Assembly (NCBI GenBank): GCA_021778375.1
Contig: JAJYCM010000198.1
Location: 1 to 5,300, forward strand
Direction: 5' to 3'
Length of the DNA stretch: 5,300 nucleotides
DNA from: Bacteroidota bacterium
GTDB taxonomy: Bacteria > Bacteroidota > Ignavibacteria > Ignavibacteriales > Ignavibacteriaceae
Shown here piece by piece: positions 4,299 through 5,300 of the stretch. The notes under the pieces are model-generated. The model worked only from the letters and a program-made list of their open reading frames with translations, did not search any database and had not been told where the DNA came from. Position 1 is the stretch's first letter. The number at the start of each line of letters is the position of its first letter. The position numbers and the translations under genes were made by a program.

Positions 4299-5300
4299 AT
4301 GAAAGATAAGAACCAACTATTCGAAGTTCCTGAAATAATTTCAGTTCAGGATATGCTTGTAAAATCTTCAGAGAAATATCGGAACAAAATTGCCCTTGAA
4401 GATATTGCAGCTACACCAATCTCAAAATTAACCTATGTCGAACTTCTCGATAATGTTTTAAGATTCGGCAATGCATTAAAACAACTTGGACTAAAAGAAA
4501 GGATTCATATTGCCGTCATAGGTGAAAACAGGGTTCAATGGGGCATAACTTACTTGACCGCAATGACGTTTAATCATGTTATCGTACCCATCGATAAAAA
4601 TCTTACCAGCAATGAGATCTTAAATATTATACATGAATCAGATGCAGAAGTAATAGTTTTTTCAGGCTCGTTCGATTCGATGATGAGAGAAAAAATGTAT
4701 TTGACAAAAAAATTGAAGCACTTTATCAATATGGACTTGCTTTCGCCGAAAGATGGATTTTTATCGATGGCAGAAATGATAAATTCAAATAAGCCGTCTG
4801 ATATTGCGGAACTTCCGAAAATTAATGCCGGGGATGTTGCGGAGATAATTTTTACTTCCGGCTCACTTGGAAGAGCAAAGGGAGTAATGCTTAGCCAGGG
4901 AAATTTGAAATCAAATCTGACTAACATGGTAAGCATGCTTTTTATTTATCCTGAAGATAGATTTTTATCGGTGCTGCCGATGCATCATACTTATGAATGT
5001 ACTTGTGGATTTTTGTGCCCACTTTATTGCGGCTCTTCGGTTCACTATGCGCAGTCGCTAAAAACCGTTGTAGATGATCTTCAAAAAGTAAAAGCAACAA
5101 TCCTGTTGGGCGTCCCACTGCTATTCGATAAGATGTTCAAGAGGATATATAAATCGATAAATGAAAATAAAACGAAGTCGAAAATTATAAAGCCCTTGAT
5201 AAAGATTACGGATGTAGTCGAAAAAGTTGGTTGGAAAAGTTTTAAGAGAATTGTATTTAAGGAACTGCATGAAAAATTCGGTGGGTCTATTAGAATTTTT
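4299..5300 (+). CDS. Long-chain acyl-CoA synthetase (AMP-forming), 5' part
   Basis: This is a member of the adenylate-forming (AMP-binding, ANL) superfamily, which activates a carboxylic acid with ATP to an acyl-AMP and then an acyl-CoA. The visible 334 residues cover the N-terminal part of the adenylation domain, up to FGGSIRIF at the window edge. The P-loop region is IIFTSGSLGRAKGVMLSQGN (183-202), followed by a conserved VLPMHHTYECTCGF (225-238) and an LGVPLLFDKMFKRI segment (270-283) as in FadD-type long-chain acyl-CoA ligases. The P-loop reads TSGSLGRAKG where TSG(S/T)TGxPKG is usual, so one threonine is Leu190 and the proline is Ala193; Lys194 is kept. The ATG at 4299 follows GGGAAAGA, and an in-frame TAA lies at 4284-4286, which fixes the start closely. 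The missing C-terminal half would carry the hinge and catalytic lysine. The fatty acid preference cannot be told. Confidence 0.9.
   Translation, partial: MKDKNQLFEVPEIISVQDMLVKSSEKYRNKIALEDIAATPISKLTYVELLDNVLRFGNALKQLGLKERIHIAVIGENRVQWGITYLTAMTFNHVIVPIDKNLTSNEILNIIHESDAEVIVFSGSFDSMMREKMYLTKKLKHFINMDLLSPKDGFLSMAEMINSNKPSDIAELPKINAGDVAEIIFTSGSLGRAKGVMLSQGNLKSNLTNMVSMLFIYPEDRFLSVLPMHHTYECTCGFLCPLYCGSSVHYAQSLKTVVDDLQKVKATILLGVPLLFDKMFKRIYKSINENKTKSKIIKPLIKITDVVEKVGWKSFKRIVFKELHEKFGGSIRIF

Noticed and set aside
4574..4936. A 120-codon minus-strand open frame
   Set aside because: It lies wholly inside the acyl-CoA synthetase, which has clear family motifs on the plus strand.

Overview
The window reads as part of a low-GC chromosome from the Bacteroidota/Ignavibacteriota side of the FCB group. 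The best evidence is a promoter-like pair (TTG, 20-base spacer, TACTTTTG) ahead of the sigma-factor gene, which fits the Bacteroidota -33/-7 pattern. The ordinary Shine-Dalgarno motif is weak or absent at several starts, and two genes start with TTG. The intergenic repeats also resemble families I remember from such genomes. No rRNA or marker gene is present, so this placement is an inference.

Layout. At the left edge (1-58, minus) lies what looks like the first 19 codons of a divergent gene. Next comes a plus-strand pair. The first gene is a manganese arginase (212-1135), which splits arginine into ornithine and urea. The second, 36 bases downstream, is a small protein with six predicted membrane segments and no recognised function (1172-1675). 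Converging on this pair, only 15 bases away, is a minus-strand operon of an ECF sigma factor (3537-2956) and its probable membrane anti-sigma factor (2956-1691). The stop of the first and the start of the second share one base. At the right, a long-chain acyl-CoA synthetase-like gene (4299 onward, plus) runs off the window with 334 codons visible.

Between the sigma gene and the acyl-CoA synthetase lie about 760 bases without a convincing gene. This stretch holds the sigma promoter, a 9-bp inverted repeat just upstream of it, a palindromic element of about 60 bp, a smaller hairpin, a degenerate 7-base tandem array, and a cluster of four related interspersed repeats built on GGGATTTCTC and TCGAAATGAC blocks. 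An 81-codon open frame across the last cluster is almost certainly an artefact of the repeats.

How the parts work together: the sigma/anti-sigma pair is a self-contained envelope or redox sensing switch whose regulon is not visible here. Arginase and the acyl-CoA synthetase are ordinary metabolic genes with no evident link to it. I see no defence system, CRISPR array, transposase, tRNA or rRNA. The more unusual items are the long cytoplasmic linker of the anti-sigma factor, the altered P-loop of the acyl-CoA synthetase, and the layered repeats in the intergenic region.
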